From positions 12,601,253 through 12,665,252 of the forward strand of contig CM057161.1 in assembly GCA_029962745.1 (NCBI GenBank): DNA of 64,000 nucleotides, given 5' to 3'. Within the stretch, counting starts at the first letter, position 1. Each line of letters opens with the position of its first letter. Shown here piece after piece: positions 29,231-40,022 of the stretch. The notes beneath the pieces were generated by a model. It was not told the DNA's origin. It saw nothing but the letters and a program-made list of their open reading frames with translations, and made no database searches. The translations under genes and the position numbers were made by a program. Source of the stretch: Echinometra lucunter. Its lineage: Eukaryota > Echinodermata > Echinoidea > Camarodonta > Echinometridae.

Positions 29231-31264
29231 TACTGTAATTTTAAAATTTTAATTAAGTTTGCCAGAGTGTGCTTGCCAAACATGATAAAGAGTGGTGAAA
29301 TGGGGATCTTCCGCATTAAACTATATTAAATGCAACTCTCAGTTTAAGATGACATCACAAGAAATGGAATGTATTCATCTCCATTTATTGCTTTCTATAA
29401 TTTTTGACTCATATAATCAACCATTGTACATGGAACATGAAACATATCTAGAATACTCAATGGAGTAGTGTTTTCAATTATTTGCTACTTTTTTTAACTC
29501 GGCAATCATGTCATGTTTATGAAATGTTACCCCATAAAAGTCTGCAAATTGGCAGTTTAAAACTAACATCCATGTTGTGAAAATATATATTTTTATCTTT
29601 AATATTGTGTTTATTGGTCTGTTGATACTTTTATAATGCTTTCCTAAAATGTAGGGAAGTCATTCATAACAGAAATAAGCATGTATTAAATTCAGTTATA
29701 TAAGTAGCATAGAATATACTGATGCAGATTGGTTTTAACATGTGTTCTCTTTCATTGCTTATACTTCTTTTATCATTTAAAGCAATAGACAAGATATTTT
29801 ATTTAGTTCACCTGCTGTAGTGCATTTATTTTTGGGTCTTTTCGAATTTTGTATTTTTCCCCCATTTCCCCCCCAGTGAATTGTTATTTTAAGCATTTCT
29901 TATTTCTGTTGATACAGATGTGAATATTCAAATTTGCAGTGGTTATACTTGGAGGATGGTATATGACATAACTATACAGTACTGGTGCTTTAATTGACAT
30001 GGTTTGGGGCGAATTAATGACGATAACAAAGGAAAGAAAAATGGAAACAAAGCAATAATAAAAACAAATATACAAGATATGGCAGAGAAATTGAAGTGTG
30101 TTATATTTACCGTCTTGTGCACTGAGATTATGACAAAATGCAGTTGTTGTTTTTTTTTGTCAGTGTCACCATAACTTGGTGTGTGCTTCAGAATATAGTT
30201 TTAATTGCGAGTGTTGGTCATAGATTGCCTGACATATGAAAAAGTAATCTTCATTTTTTGTGAATATGATCAATGCGGCTTGGTGTGTGTGCTTCCGAAG
30301 TATATTTATAATTTTTGCATCACTTGGAGGGTTTGTGACATGATGATGGGGGTAGACTGCATTTTTGCAGAGGCGACCAGGTATACAAAGTCACTTGGTT
30401 GATAAAATGAGAAAAAATATTGGTGATAAGGAGAAGGAGCTAGTGGGAAAATTAAAGGGGATAATGTTACAGAGAAAGTGACATTAATATTCGTTATTTT
30501 ACGCATACTGTAAAAATGGATGTCAGCTTTGATATGATGTGACCCAGTTCCTTAGAAACATTCGTCTTTTGACCCATTTTCGGCACGAGCACTGCTCTTT
30601 GTCACGCACCTAGTTACGAACACTGGCGTAGACAGGGGGCGCAAGGGGACCGTGCCCCCTGTTCATCCCCTATAAAAAGAAAAGGAAATTCGAGCGAAAT
30701 CCCTGTCTCTATGCTCCTTTGTTTAATCGATGCTTCACGTTTGCCCCCCCCCCCCCCCTGTTGAATAATCCTGCTATGCCAGTGGTTCCGAACGTCAGCT
30801 TAATTGATCTGGTTTACCTCGTGGTATTTCAATTGCCGGATTGCAAATTCCATGCGTAGACAGTAATATTGTTTGGTCCCACAGTTCATACAGTTAGCCC
30901 AAGCCTGACCTAGCGACGCATAATGTATACATCGTGTATTCTGACTACTGAATACAATGATTTGTAAAATGTGAATGTACACGCTCGTCGCTTGATGAAT
31001 GTGTATAAATTGGAATACATTTTGAAAATGGCCCATTGCTCTTTCCATTAAATGTTCTCGGTCAAGCTTCTGAACTGCGCACATCTCTCGTCTTTCAGGC
31101 CCAGGCGGGACCACAAGGATGTGGGTCGGAGGGGTATACATTATAGTGCTTCGTGTGCGAAAATTTTCGCAGCCATCTTCCCAATCTTTATTGCAACTCT
31201 TTGACTTTTAAGATTCACTCATTCCCATCGGTTTAATGCACGACCTGTTCTGTTCTGGTACGTA
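29231..31264. other. Intergenic region after INF2
   Basis: No gene recognised. 29.2-30.5 kb is AT-rich and featureless. At about 30624-30783 the ends ACTGGCGTAG and CTATGCCAGT, with CCCCCTG-type sequence inside, suggest another small inverted-repeat element. From about 30540 CpG becomes noticeably more frequent towards the ATG at 31265, as might be expected at a promoter. Confidence 0.4.
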
Positions 31265-31319
31265 ATGGCGCACACACAGATGGCGCCCGATTCAAATGGA
31301 AGTAAACTGATCACGATAG
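31265..31319 (+). CDS. Candidate first coding exon of an unknown gene
   Basis: An ATG with G at -3 and +4 opens a frame reading MAHTQMAPDSNGSKLITI. It runs without interruption into a strong donor, ATAG|GTAAGT. The length is 18 codons plus one base. Upstream sequence is CpG-richer than its surroundings. No continuation exon was recognised downstream on the plus strand, so the rest of the gene might lie beyond the window, or this may be chance. It is not similar to anything I can name. Confidence 0.3.
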
Positions 31320-31516
31320 GTAAGTACCCATATCTTTCGAATCATAGCAATTCCATATGCAGTACACATCAATGTTCAAATAACGTTGTGAATCTAATCT
31401 CTCAAAATATTTTATCATGTATAGCGCATACTGCATCATGATCCGTCTCTATGCGCTTCCAAACATGCCCACCCGATGCCTGCAGATCATGGACTGTGAA
31501 TACCACTCCAGGGGGC

Positions 31517-31587
31517 GGGGGGTCATAAAGCTGTTCGTAAAGTTATGAATAACTTTACGAATAGCTATTTGACTCCCCCCCCCCCCC
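31517..31587. mobile_element. Short hairpin MITE
   Basis: CATAAAGCTGTTCGTAAAGTTAT is inverted immediately as ATAACTTTACGAATAGCTAT. It is bounded by G- and C-runs. The stem is the one used by the 7421 element, so this is probably an internally deleted relative. It abuts the 3' end of the SINE below. Confidence 0.65.
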
Positions 31588-31589
31588 TT

Positions 31590-31748
31590 CCCCTCCAGTG
31601 CATCTTGATCGAGTATTGCAGAAACAGATGCGTTGCAAAAGCAGATGAATGTCTTGCCAAAGGAAATTAGTGTTGCGGCAGGGATTCGAACCCCAACCTT
31701 GGGGCTCAAAGTCGGGAGACTTGTCCACTATACCTCTACAGATGGTCT
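31590..31748 (-). mobile_element. tRNA-derived SINE
   Basis: On the minus strand an A-box-like GAGGTATAGTGG (31737-31726) lies about 35-40 bases before a good B box GGTTCGAATCC (31692-31682). The acceptor arms and anticodon stem do not pair, so it is not a working tRNA. It continues as TGCCGCAACACTAATTTCC and TTGGCAAGACATTCATCTGC, like the body that follows the tRNA head in many invertebrate SINEs. Confidence 0.55.
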
Positions 31749-32064
31749 AGAGACCCCATACAGACCATAACACCTGACTACACGCTACGTTTTGTGTAAT
31801 TTCGTTCCATGTGTAAGGCAGAAATTTAACAGCGCTCCCATGAAAACGGAGGCAGCCGAGTAATTGACAATGTCGGTGCACTCGAGAGTGATCATACTCG
31901 GACATGAGCTACAACTTGTTCATTTTTTTTCTTCACTGTATTCTTTGTGTCTGTTTTAGATAGTTAAAGGAAATGAATTTAATTTTCCAGAGGAACATAA
32001 GAAACAGGAAATGAATAAGAAACAGGTAGATACATGCCCAAAGAAACAGCAGAGAAAGAGATGT

Positions 32065-32300
32065 GTTTGGAGACAGAAAAAAAAAAAAAAAAAAAAACCA
32101 AAACAAAAACAAGAAACAAAAAAACAAAAACAAAAACAAAAAAAAAAACAAACCAAAACGAAAACAAAAACAAAAAAGTAGAAGCACGAATGAAACGAAA
32201 GAAAACGGAGGTCTTGCTAGCGAGAAAGAGAAAGGGATGTAATGAAGGAGCAATAGATCGAGAGGGGGATGGAAAGACGGAAACAGCGAAATAGAGAGAT

Positions 32301-32331
<31 letters not shown>
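32065..32331. repeat. A-rich (CAAAA)n tract and (GA)n microsatellite
   Basis: About 32078-32180 is a purine-rich A tract broken by single C residues. 32303-32331 is AG repeated. The Phe- and Lys-rich frames over it are not genes. Confidence 0.85.
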
Positions 32332-32335
<4 letters not shown>

Positions 32336-32467
32336 GATGTCCAATTCCGTTTTTGATAGCTGACATTTTCTCTTGAATTTGATAGCCGAGTATTATGTCT
32401 TTAGCATTTTCAGGAATTCATCGTTATGCTTGTCTGACTGCGTAAATGACGCTTTTTCAGAGTCTAA

Positions 32468-32712
32468 CCAGGGGCGGCGCTACGGGTGAGGGTAGGGGGC
32501 AACTGCCCCTATAATTTTTAAAGTGATAATAAGAGGGGGGAAGAGAAAAAGAAGGGAAAAAGAGGAGGAAGAAAGAAGAGTATGGGAAAAGAGAGGGCTG
32601 GTTCATGCAACTAAGTTATATAATACCCCTATTTTTTTCATTTATAACGTAAATAAATTTACCTATATGGGTCATTTTGCCCCCCTATCAAAATACCCTG
32701 GCGCCGCCCCTG
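32468..32712. mobile_element. MITE with CAGGGGCGGCGC ends, copy 1
   Basis: The ends are CCAGGGGCGGCGCTACGGG and CCCTGGCGCCGCCCCTG. The right half contains AATTTACCTATATGGG and CATTTTGCCCCC. These recur, inverted, in the 39778 element, so both are one family. Confidence 0.75.
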
Positions 32713-33036
32713 TCTTTGACTAATACCTCTTCGTGCAACAGTTGAAACTTTTTCCTTCAACTTCATAAAATTCACAATTAGGACTACATGTATGTAGTCG
32801 GGTTTCAAAGAATCCTCATACATGTGCCGCTCACCATATTAGGTTTTAACGAATCTACGAATGGAATACTACGTTTGAGTAAATATAGAGCGTGTATATA
32901 CTTTCCTGGTGTTCTTACAGTTAGAGAATTTATCAAAGCAGTATTGTCTATCTGCAGTTTAGAAGCGATCGTGTAGGCCTACTGTAGACAGTACCGCGGA
33001 AAAAAGCTACTATCAACTATTTTTGTCGAAGAATGA

Positions 33037-33042
33037 TTTATT
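33037..33042 (-). terminator. Poly(A) signal candidate for the 33512-39268 gene
   Basis: AATAAA on the minus strand, about 470 bases after the stop codon. It would give a 3'UTR of roughly 0.5 kb (33020-33511). Confidence 0.45.
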
Positions 33043-33511
33043 AAGTTTATAAACCAAACAAATCGAACAAAAAAACTGAGCATCATAATAAAAAAAAATT
33101 AAAGGCATGCAGTTTTCCTTCTACGCGCAAACATCCGAACACTACAAATTTCCTATTAGAGTAAAATGAAAGCAACCATTATACTGGCGTGGCAGGGGTC
33201 TAGCCAATTATAGGGGATAATACTGGTGTCATATAGGGCACAGGTTTAACTGGTTAGACGAATTGAAACAGGATTATAGGCTTTCGAGTAGGAGGAAGAG
33301 TCATGCAGACTGAGAGATTTCATAAAATATCAAATTTCTGTCTGAATTCCATTCTCTTTTTCGTTCCCCCTTTCTTTCTTCCGCATTCGACTTCGACTTG
33401 CATATATCCCTGTGAGCCTCGTGACTACGCCACTAAATGCAACAATCCCCTTTCTTACCCGATGAGTAAGAAAATTACTATTACAAAAAGTATAGATTTA
33501 GTATAAATCGT

Positions 33512-36500
33512 TCATTTAACTCTGTTCTGTCTCCCCCGTGTCGTCGTCTTGGTAAATTTTCTTGAAGATTTCATTGGAAAGGCTCCTGATGAATATCGTC
33601 TCGATCTGAGCCGTGGCAGTTTTGAAACCCTCCGTATCTTCAGTCTCGAACTCCTGCGCATCACCATTTTGAGCGGCGACGTTGGTGACTGATCTTCAAT
33701 CACGAACTCGTCTGAACTATCATCGTTCGATCGATCCTCGCCCGCGTAATCTGTGCGCCCAGAATATTGTGATTTTGAAGACCTATCTTGCTGTGATTTG
33801 TTGGTATCAGGGCGCAGATTCCTTCTCGGTGAGCTCTTCTTAATGCACGCCTTAGTTGGGGCATCGCCTTCATCCCTGTCCACATCCCGATGCAGAGGCG
33901 CTTTGTCCTTTGCTTCCTTTGACGTATGTGAATCTGGCAGAGAACTCGCATCTCTTGCAACATTCCACTCGGACCTGTTGCGGCGTCTTTCTGTCTTTCG
34001 TCTCCGTTTCTTTCCTCTGCCATTTCCGCTTGTTGTAATACGTGATGAGGAAGATGATGAAGATGATGAAGCAAGAGAAGTCACCGATGCATCACTTGAG
34101 GATGGTGTTACATTAAAACACGTGTGAGGAGTGTTTTCTAGTCGATCATCGAGACAATTTTCTTGCCTTCTTTTTTTCCTTACTCCTCCGTGATTCTTTC
34201 TTGCAGAACCCTTTGCCCTTTCCTCTTCACTGGAGGCACCTTTGTCTATACCTCCAACTGAAATATCGCCGTCTCCACACTGTCCGGACGTTGTCGAACC
34301 ATCTGCAAACACTCTTGGACTGCTCGACTCCGGTGTTCTTTGTGGCAGTTCATCACAAGGTTCTGTCTTGATGACAGTACATGGCTCTGGTATTTTCCTG
34401 TTGTCGAACCCTCCTGAATGAAGGTCAATCTCATCCGCAGTCAAGTATTCTCCCGACGAGCTTGCTGCTGTAGGAATGACTTTGGGTTTCTCAGTAAAGT
34501 CTGCCGTTTGGTCTTCTTTCCGGTTCTCTGAAGCTTGATCACCCTTCATGTATACTTGGAGTTCAACAATAGGGGTGGTTCTTGAATCATCTTCGTAATG
34601 GGTCTTTCTGATTTCGTTTTCGACTGAACATGACGAGGACGAAGAGTTGACTGCAAGTGCAATGATAGGTTGAATCTCTTCATGCCACCTTTCGGTTTTT
34701 CGAGACTTCTTTTTCTCTTCTTCCGTCGTTCTGGAAATATGGCCTACGCTATAGCCAGGATCAGGGATACCAGGATCGACTAAAAGGTTATGAGTGGTTT
34801 CCAAGAAAAAGTCTCTTTGAGTTTCATTTTTAAATGGTGATCTATCCTTCCCACTGGGGCTGTGGCTATTGTCCTCAGCCCCCGTTATTTCGTTCCAAGG
34901 TTTCTTTATAGGGGAGGGCTCCACGAGTTCTCTTTCCAAGAAACATGGTGACAATGATGAATCAGTGGCAGCAATCGGTTTTACTTCTTCGTGCCTTTTA
35001 TCGATTTCATTGGCTATCTGTGATCCACGCCCGGTCGTTCCATGCATTTGACAGGCTCTTTCTGATATCACTGAGCACTCAGCATTGACCATTTTCTCTC
35101 TTGCAGACCAGCCCTTTTCCAGCACATTACTCTGGTTCGTCAGCATTTCCTTTGTTTCCAAACGTTCAGATGACCCCCTTTCCTCCAGGATTTCGAGTAG
35201 TTTAGAAACGGCTGCATCCTCTTCAGCCTCTCTGCTTATAGGACCTGCTACCCTTATGTCGATTTCATTCTGGCGATTGATTGAACTTGCAACCCACTCG
35301 TCCAATTCGTCTCGACCAGTTTGATCGTGATTAATTTCAAAGGTCTTTGATATATGGGTCGGTAATGATCTTATTGGTACTGCCGGCTCATGTCGTTCTG
35401 ACTGGCATTCATTCTTGAATGAAATGTCTGAGAAAAGACACCTTCTGACATGCGTTGTATCACAAGGCTTTCCTTCATCATTTGTAATGTGGGAGATGGG
35501 AGAAGGGACAATGGAAACATTCTCATCAGTGTCACTGGTCTCCTTTATCACAGAGGACGTACTTGGTAGTGTCTTCCCACAATATTTATCATGTTTCGCT
35601 CCATATTCTTGCCCGAATGACTTAGCATCTTCATCGGCAGGATTGTGTTGAAGATGATTCTTCATTCTAGTTGTCTCATCTTCAGCTACATTCTCTACCT
35701 GTTCCACATCGGAGAAAATATCAGGTGGATGTGGGTCAGATACTTGTACTGAATCCTTGCCGAGATTCTTAAAGAAATTCTCTGCTGCATTTGCATCAAT
35801 GAAGTGTGGAACCCGTTGCCATGGCGGGAAGAGGCTGCACTGGATGTTCCAGAGTTCTTCGTCGTTGATTAGATCAAGATTACCCAAATCATTTTCATCT
35901 TGAGAATGACCGCGGTACTCTTGACTGACCGTTGAACGGTTTTCTGTATTCTGTGTTGGCAGTGCATTCGACGAACCTTCATCTTCCCTTATGGACAATG
36001 ACATGTTAGGAGATACTGTTTTGTGTGCTGCATTTTTTATGATCGGTGCGACGACCAGGGGGTTGCTTTCTTGTTCAGGAAATGGAGAACGCTGAAATTT
36101 GTTGCATGGTGACGACTTTCCGGAGCCAGTTATTTTGTCGTGCAATATACCATTTACTAGTTCAGAGCCTTTTGTCTGGGTCAATGATGCAGTTTGCTCT
36201 TTTGTAGGAGTCAAGCATTTGTTATCTTTCTTGCTATAAGAAACACCTACATTTGGAAGTGAACCTCTTGTCGACTCACTTTGATGGGTATTCTTTTGAC
36301 ATGTTGGTGCATTTTCCTTGCTTTCCCCAAACTGTGGATATTTTTTGCCAGTATGTTTCTGCGGCATCTGAACGGTGTAAGTTTCGGCATCATCATCATC
36401 ATCATCATCATCATCTTGCGCTCCCGCCATGCGCTGTACCATGGCAACGCGACGCATCACCGCTGCATCTATGGCAGCTCTTCTAGCCCTCTTTCGTTCG

Positions 36501-37076
36501 TCACAATCCTCAAGGAAGTCTACAATCCACTTGGGAGTCTCTCGCCAATTTGTCTTCATCGCCATCCAGTTTTCAATATCATATGGTCTCCCCGAAAGGA
36601 GACACCGGGCAAACAAAGGATCAAAACTGGCAGCTGGGTCAGTCAAAAAGTCACTGGAACTTTTCGTCACCTTCCTCAAGGTGCCGTTACTGCAGGCCAT
36701 TGGGAAATCAGAAGATATATCAGCCATGTTGGTACTTCTATAGAGCTCTCCTAGGACGTCACGTTCCCTTGCTGATACAGGATTGTCAGCGATAACTCGA
36801 TCTGGACCTGCAGTTTGCAATCTTGGGATGACGTTAATTTGCCTCTGGATGTTCGGCTTAGAATTATTCGTCGTGGGTGCCTTGACGACAATGGTCTCTT
36901 GGTTCGAAGTTAGCGAGTTGTTAGAGGGCGTCTGTATCACGACCAACGGTTTGAGAAGGTTCGAGACTTGGTGAACAAAGGGACTCTTCTCGGCAACAGT
37001 CATGCTGACCCATCGGTTATGCATGTGGTACTCACAGTCATCACCGTACTTGTCTCGGTAGGCTTGACTGACATAG
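33512..37076 (-). CDS. Exon 2 of the unknown nuclear-type protein
   Basis: It starts with C of the split Ser codon and then YVSQAYRDKYGDD. It is a single 3565-base exon ending RGRQNRVK and TGA. The Asp run is coded by a GAT repeat (about 36385-36417) that may vary between individuals. Confidence 0.85.
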
Positions 37077-39268
37077 CTGAAAGGCAATTGTTTTAATAAC
37101 CAATTTTATTGCAGTTGTCAGACCAGTTTGTCGAAATTTTGGCATTATTTCAGATTCCAAATGTATTTGTTTTTAGATACGTTATTTCATAGAGTTACGT
37201 CAAAGAAGTCAGTCCATTCAAGTCAAAGGATGTTGTTGAAACTTGGCTATGGTTCATATTCATACCACGTCATCTAACCCCCAATTAACTTAGCAGACTA
37301 GTTTCTAGTTAGGGTTAAAATTAGGAAACGATTCGATGTATTTTCAAATTTCACCTACCTCTTCCACCAGTTGAAAGCATCTGCATTGATGTTGCCAGTC
37401 AGTGCCATGTTGTTAGTCATCACCGGGGTAGAAGACGGAGGTTTCCCTCCCCTTACATTGCATCCAGTACCAGTCAAGGTAGTGCTTCCATTACTGCTCT
37501 GAGGCCTACTTCCCAGCGCCACTAGCACCATGGGTCCATTTGCGTTGTCCGAAGAGTGAACAAGGCCAAATAGCTGCCCGGAGGAAGGACCCGAAGATCG
37601 TGACCCGGCAGTCGCTGACGACGTCATTACGGGAGTGAGTATAAGAGTTGTTTTGGGAGGAAGTTTAGCGTTTCGATCTTGTCTTGGTGTGGTATCATCG
37701 TTCGAGTTTTCGGATGTCTGCGATGGTTTTGGACAATGGTTCAAGGCAATCGGTTTATCATCTATTTTTTTCACAGATCCACTGAGATCTGGAACCCCTG
37801 CAGAATCATTAGGCACTTTGCTACTTGATGCACTGAAGTCGTGAAACACGTCACCATTCTTCGACTGGGTCAGCAATGAGGCGTCCATAGTTTTTAAGCT
37901 ACCAACCAGAATTTCAGGTGTCTTTGACTTCCTTGATGTTTCATTAGGCTCGGCTTCTGAGTGACTGCATATATCCGAAGTCAAATTTGATTCGGCTTTG
38001 TGAAGGAGAACAGCAGAAGATCCCACATCTCCGCTCTGCACTGTTGGTAACTTTTCTGTGTGAACTTTAGGTACTGAAGCACAAGACTGAGTAGGCCTGC
38101 TCTGTGATTCTTTAGGGTTTCTTGATATATGGCTACTTTTACTTTTAGCAGATTGAGGAAACCTGCTTTCTTCATCGAATTTTTCTCTTTGCGAATTCAT
38201 ACCTCCTACTTCCTTTGTGCTGTTTGTCGTGAATTTTGAAGTAACCATTCCTTTAGACGGAGGTGAGTCTGGCAGCTTTGCTGATGTTCGATCCTGCGGA
38301 TTATGAATGTCAGCAGTGGTTCTTTTACTCCTATACCCGTCGTCTTTCTTTAACGATGGTACACCTATTCGATGTTTAACTAGAGGTTCGGTGGAGGAGA
38401 GCAACATATCAAGAAGGCTGCATTTGGGGACTTTATTATCTGGTATTGCAAGGCGACATTCAGATGACAGGCCCAAGGAAGATCCATCACTATTACTTTC
38501 AGATCTTGATGAATCTATCATTTTTAGAGGGTTGGGAAGATCTGTATGGTTGAAAAGTTCAGTGGTTGATAGCATATTGGTAGATGTAGTATTTTCTGAT
38601 GGAAAAGCAGTCATTGTCACAGTTCTTGCATCATGATTTACAAATGTTAATCCCCCACTTTCACCAGCTGTTTCATCCGTAGCCGATTCCCTGTGGTTTT
38701 GTGTGCATGAATCCACAGGACTATCTGTTATTCTGAGAGACGCAGAGGGTGACGAAAGTTGTTTGATCTTTTTCTTGAGTTCGGTGTCCACTTTCTGTTC
38801 CTTTGGTGTCTGAGTCATATTGCTCCGACGTATCTCAGCCTCTAACAGAGACTTAAGTGTTATCATCCCTCCCATCTTCTCTGTATGTCCTACGATATCT
38901 TTTTGCTTTAGCGGCTTGCCTGTCTCTGTTTTTCTGACAGAAATTGTACAACAACACTTAGATCCTTCTTCCGGAGTTTGATTCTCATCTTTGAATCTAA
39001 GGTGCTTTGGTCCGAACGGTTCCTTGTCCGCTGATGAGGCAGATGAATGCATCCGCTGCAACTGCTCGTTCGTGACGGCAAAGAAGCGAGGTGGTGTCTT
39101 ACGCCCTTGAGAGTCTCTCCCACTGGGAGTCCTGACAATCAAACCTTGTGGAATCTTCAGAGGTGACCGAGAATTTGATCCTCCAAGGGTGGTGGATGAT
39201 CGTTGCCCATCCTCTGGCTGCTCCTCAATAGTGTACGGTGAGGGGTTGCTTGTGTGTCCAGAGCTCAT
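33512..39268 (-). CDS. Unknown 1824-aa nuclear-type protein with HMG-box-like segment, 2 exons
   Basis: Exon 1 is 39268-37359 and exon 2 is 37076-33512, joined over a 282-bp intron with donor AAGAG|GTAGGT and acceptor CCTTTCAG|C. An in-frame TGA 15 bases upstream of the ATG fixes the start. The junction makes a new Ser codon and gives FNWWKSYVSQAYRDKY, then NRWVSMTVAEKSPFVHQV, spaced much like an HMG box (F..F...R; W..M...EK.PF) but shorter. Two other compact segments are IENWMAMKTNWRETPKWIV with a following Arg-rich helix, and NDEELWNIQCSLFPPWQRV. The rest is Ser/Thr/Glu/Lys-rich with many SP/TP sites, a nine-Asp run, an eight-Ser run, KKRRRKTERRRNR-type nuclear signals and a basic C-terminus. 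I do not recognise the family; chromatin or meiotic roles are only possible. Confidence 0.85.
37359..39268 (-). CDS. Exon 1 of the unknown nuclear-type protein
   Basis: It has 636 codons plus two bases. The N-terminus has several SP/TP sites (SRSPLKIP, GLIVRTPSG, GRKTPPRFF) and a predicted helix MITLKSLLEAEIRRS. It ends ADAFNWWK plus AG of a split codon. Confidence 0.85.
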
Positions 39269-39552
39269 CTTGTCAGCCTCTTCTCATTTTCAAATACGAC
39301 ATGTATGTAGGCCTCTTTGAGACAATTTCCTGGTCCAGCTTTAGTACAAAACAGCATCAGCTCCAGTCACCTGAGGTTGTAATGAATATCAGGAGATGAT
39401 TTTGTGAAGTTTTAAGCAAAGAGACTTAAAGTGTTCTGCAATAAAAACGTGTAAAATTATTCAGGTTATGCTTGGAGCCCAGTTCTTTGGAAGACTCCCT
39501 TGCATTTTCTTTTCAATTTTTCATATATGTTAGGAAGCGATAGCCTAAGCTT

Positions 39553-39720
39553 CACCATCATTATCGTTGGCATCATCATTATCATCTTCAACGTTACCAT
39601 CACGTTATTTTTTATCATCACCATCACCACCACCACCACCCTCACCATCACCACTCCAACCTTCATCATTATCACTGCAACCACCACCACCACCAACATC
39701 ATCATCATCATCATCATCAT
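39553..39720. repeat. (CAT/CAC)n microsatellite
   Basis: ATCATT, CACCAT and CACCAC triplets with few interruptions. Similar triplets resume at about 40045-40165 on the other side of the MITE at 39778, which may have landed near or in one array. Confidence 0.85.
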
Positions 39721-39777
39721 GATGTGAAGTGGCCGTGGGGAATGGGGGGGGGGGGTTCTCTAGTGGTTGATCAGGGG

Positions 39778-40022
39778 CAGGGGCGGCGCCAGGGTATTTT
39801 GAAGATGGCAAGAGGGCAAGATGATCCATAGGTAAATTCACGTTTTAGATGATAGAATTGGGGTTATAGTTGCATGATCCAGCCCTTACATTCCCATACT
39901 ATTCTTTCTTTCTCCTCTTTTTCTTCTTTTATCCCCTTTTTCTTTTCTTGTTTTTTTTTTATCACTTGAAAAAAAACCATAGGGGGCGGTCACCCCCTGC
40001 TCCCCTGTAGCGCCGCCCCTGG
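39778..40022. mobile_element. MITE with CAGGGGCGGCGC ends, copy 2 (inverted relative to 32468)
   Basis: The ends are CAGGGGCGGCGCCAGGG and GTAGCGCCGCCCCTGG. The segment after the left end is the reverse complement of the right part of the 32468 element (CAAAATACCCTGGCGCC, ATTTACCTATGGATCAT). The middle is pyrimidine-rich and differs. Confidence 0.75.

Noticed and set aside
31672..31748. A tRNA gene on the minus strand
   Set aside because: Good B box, but the acceptor and anticodon stems do not pair; better explained as a SINE head.
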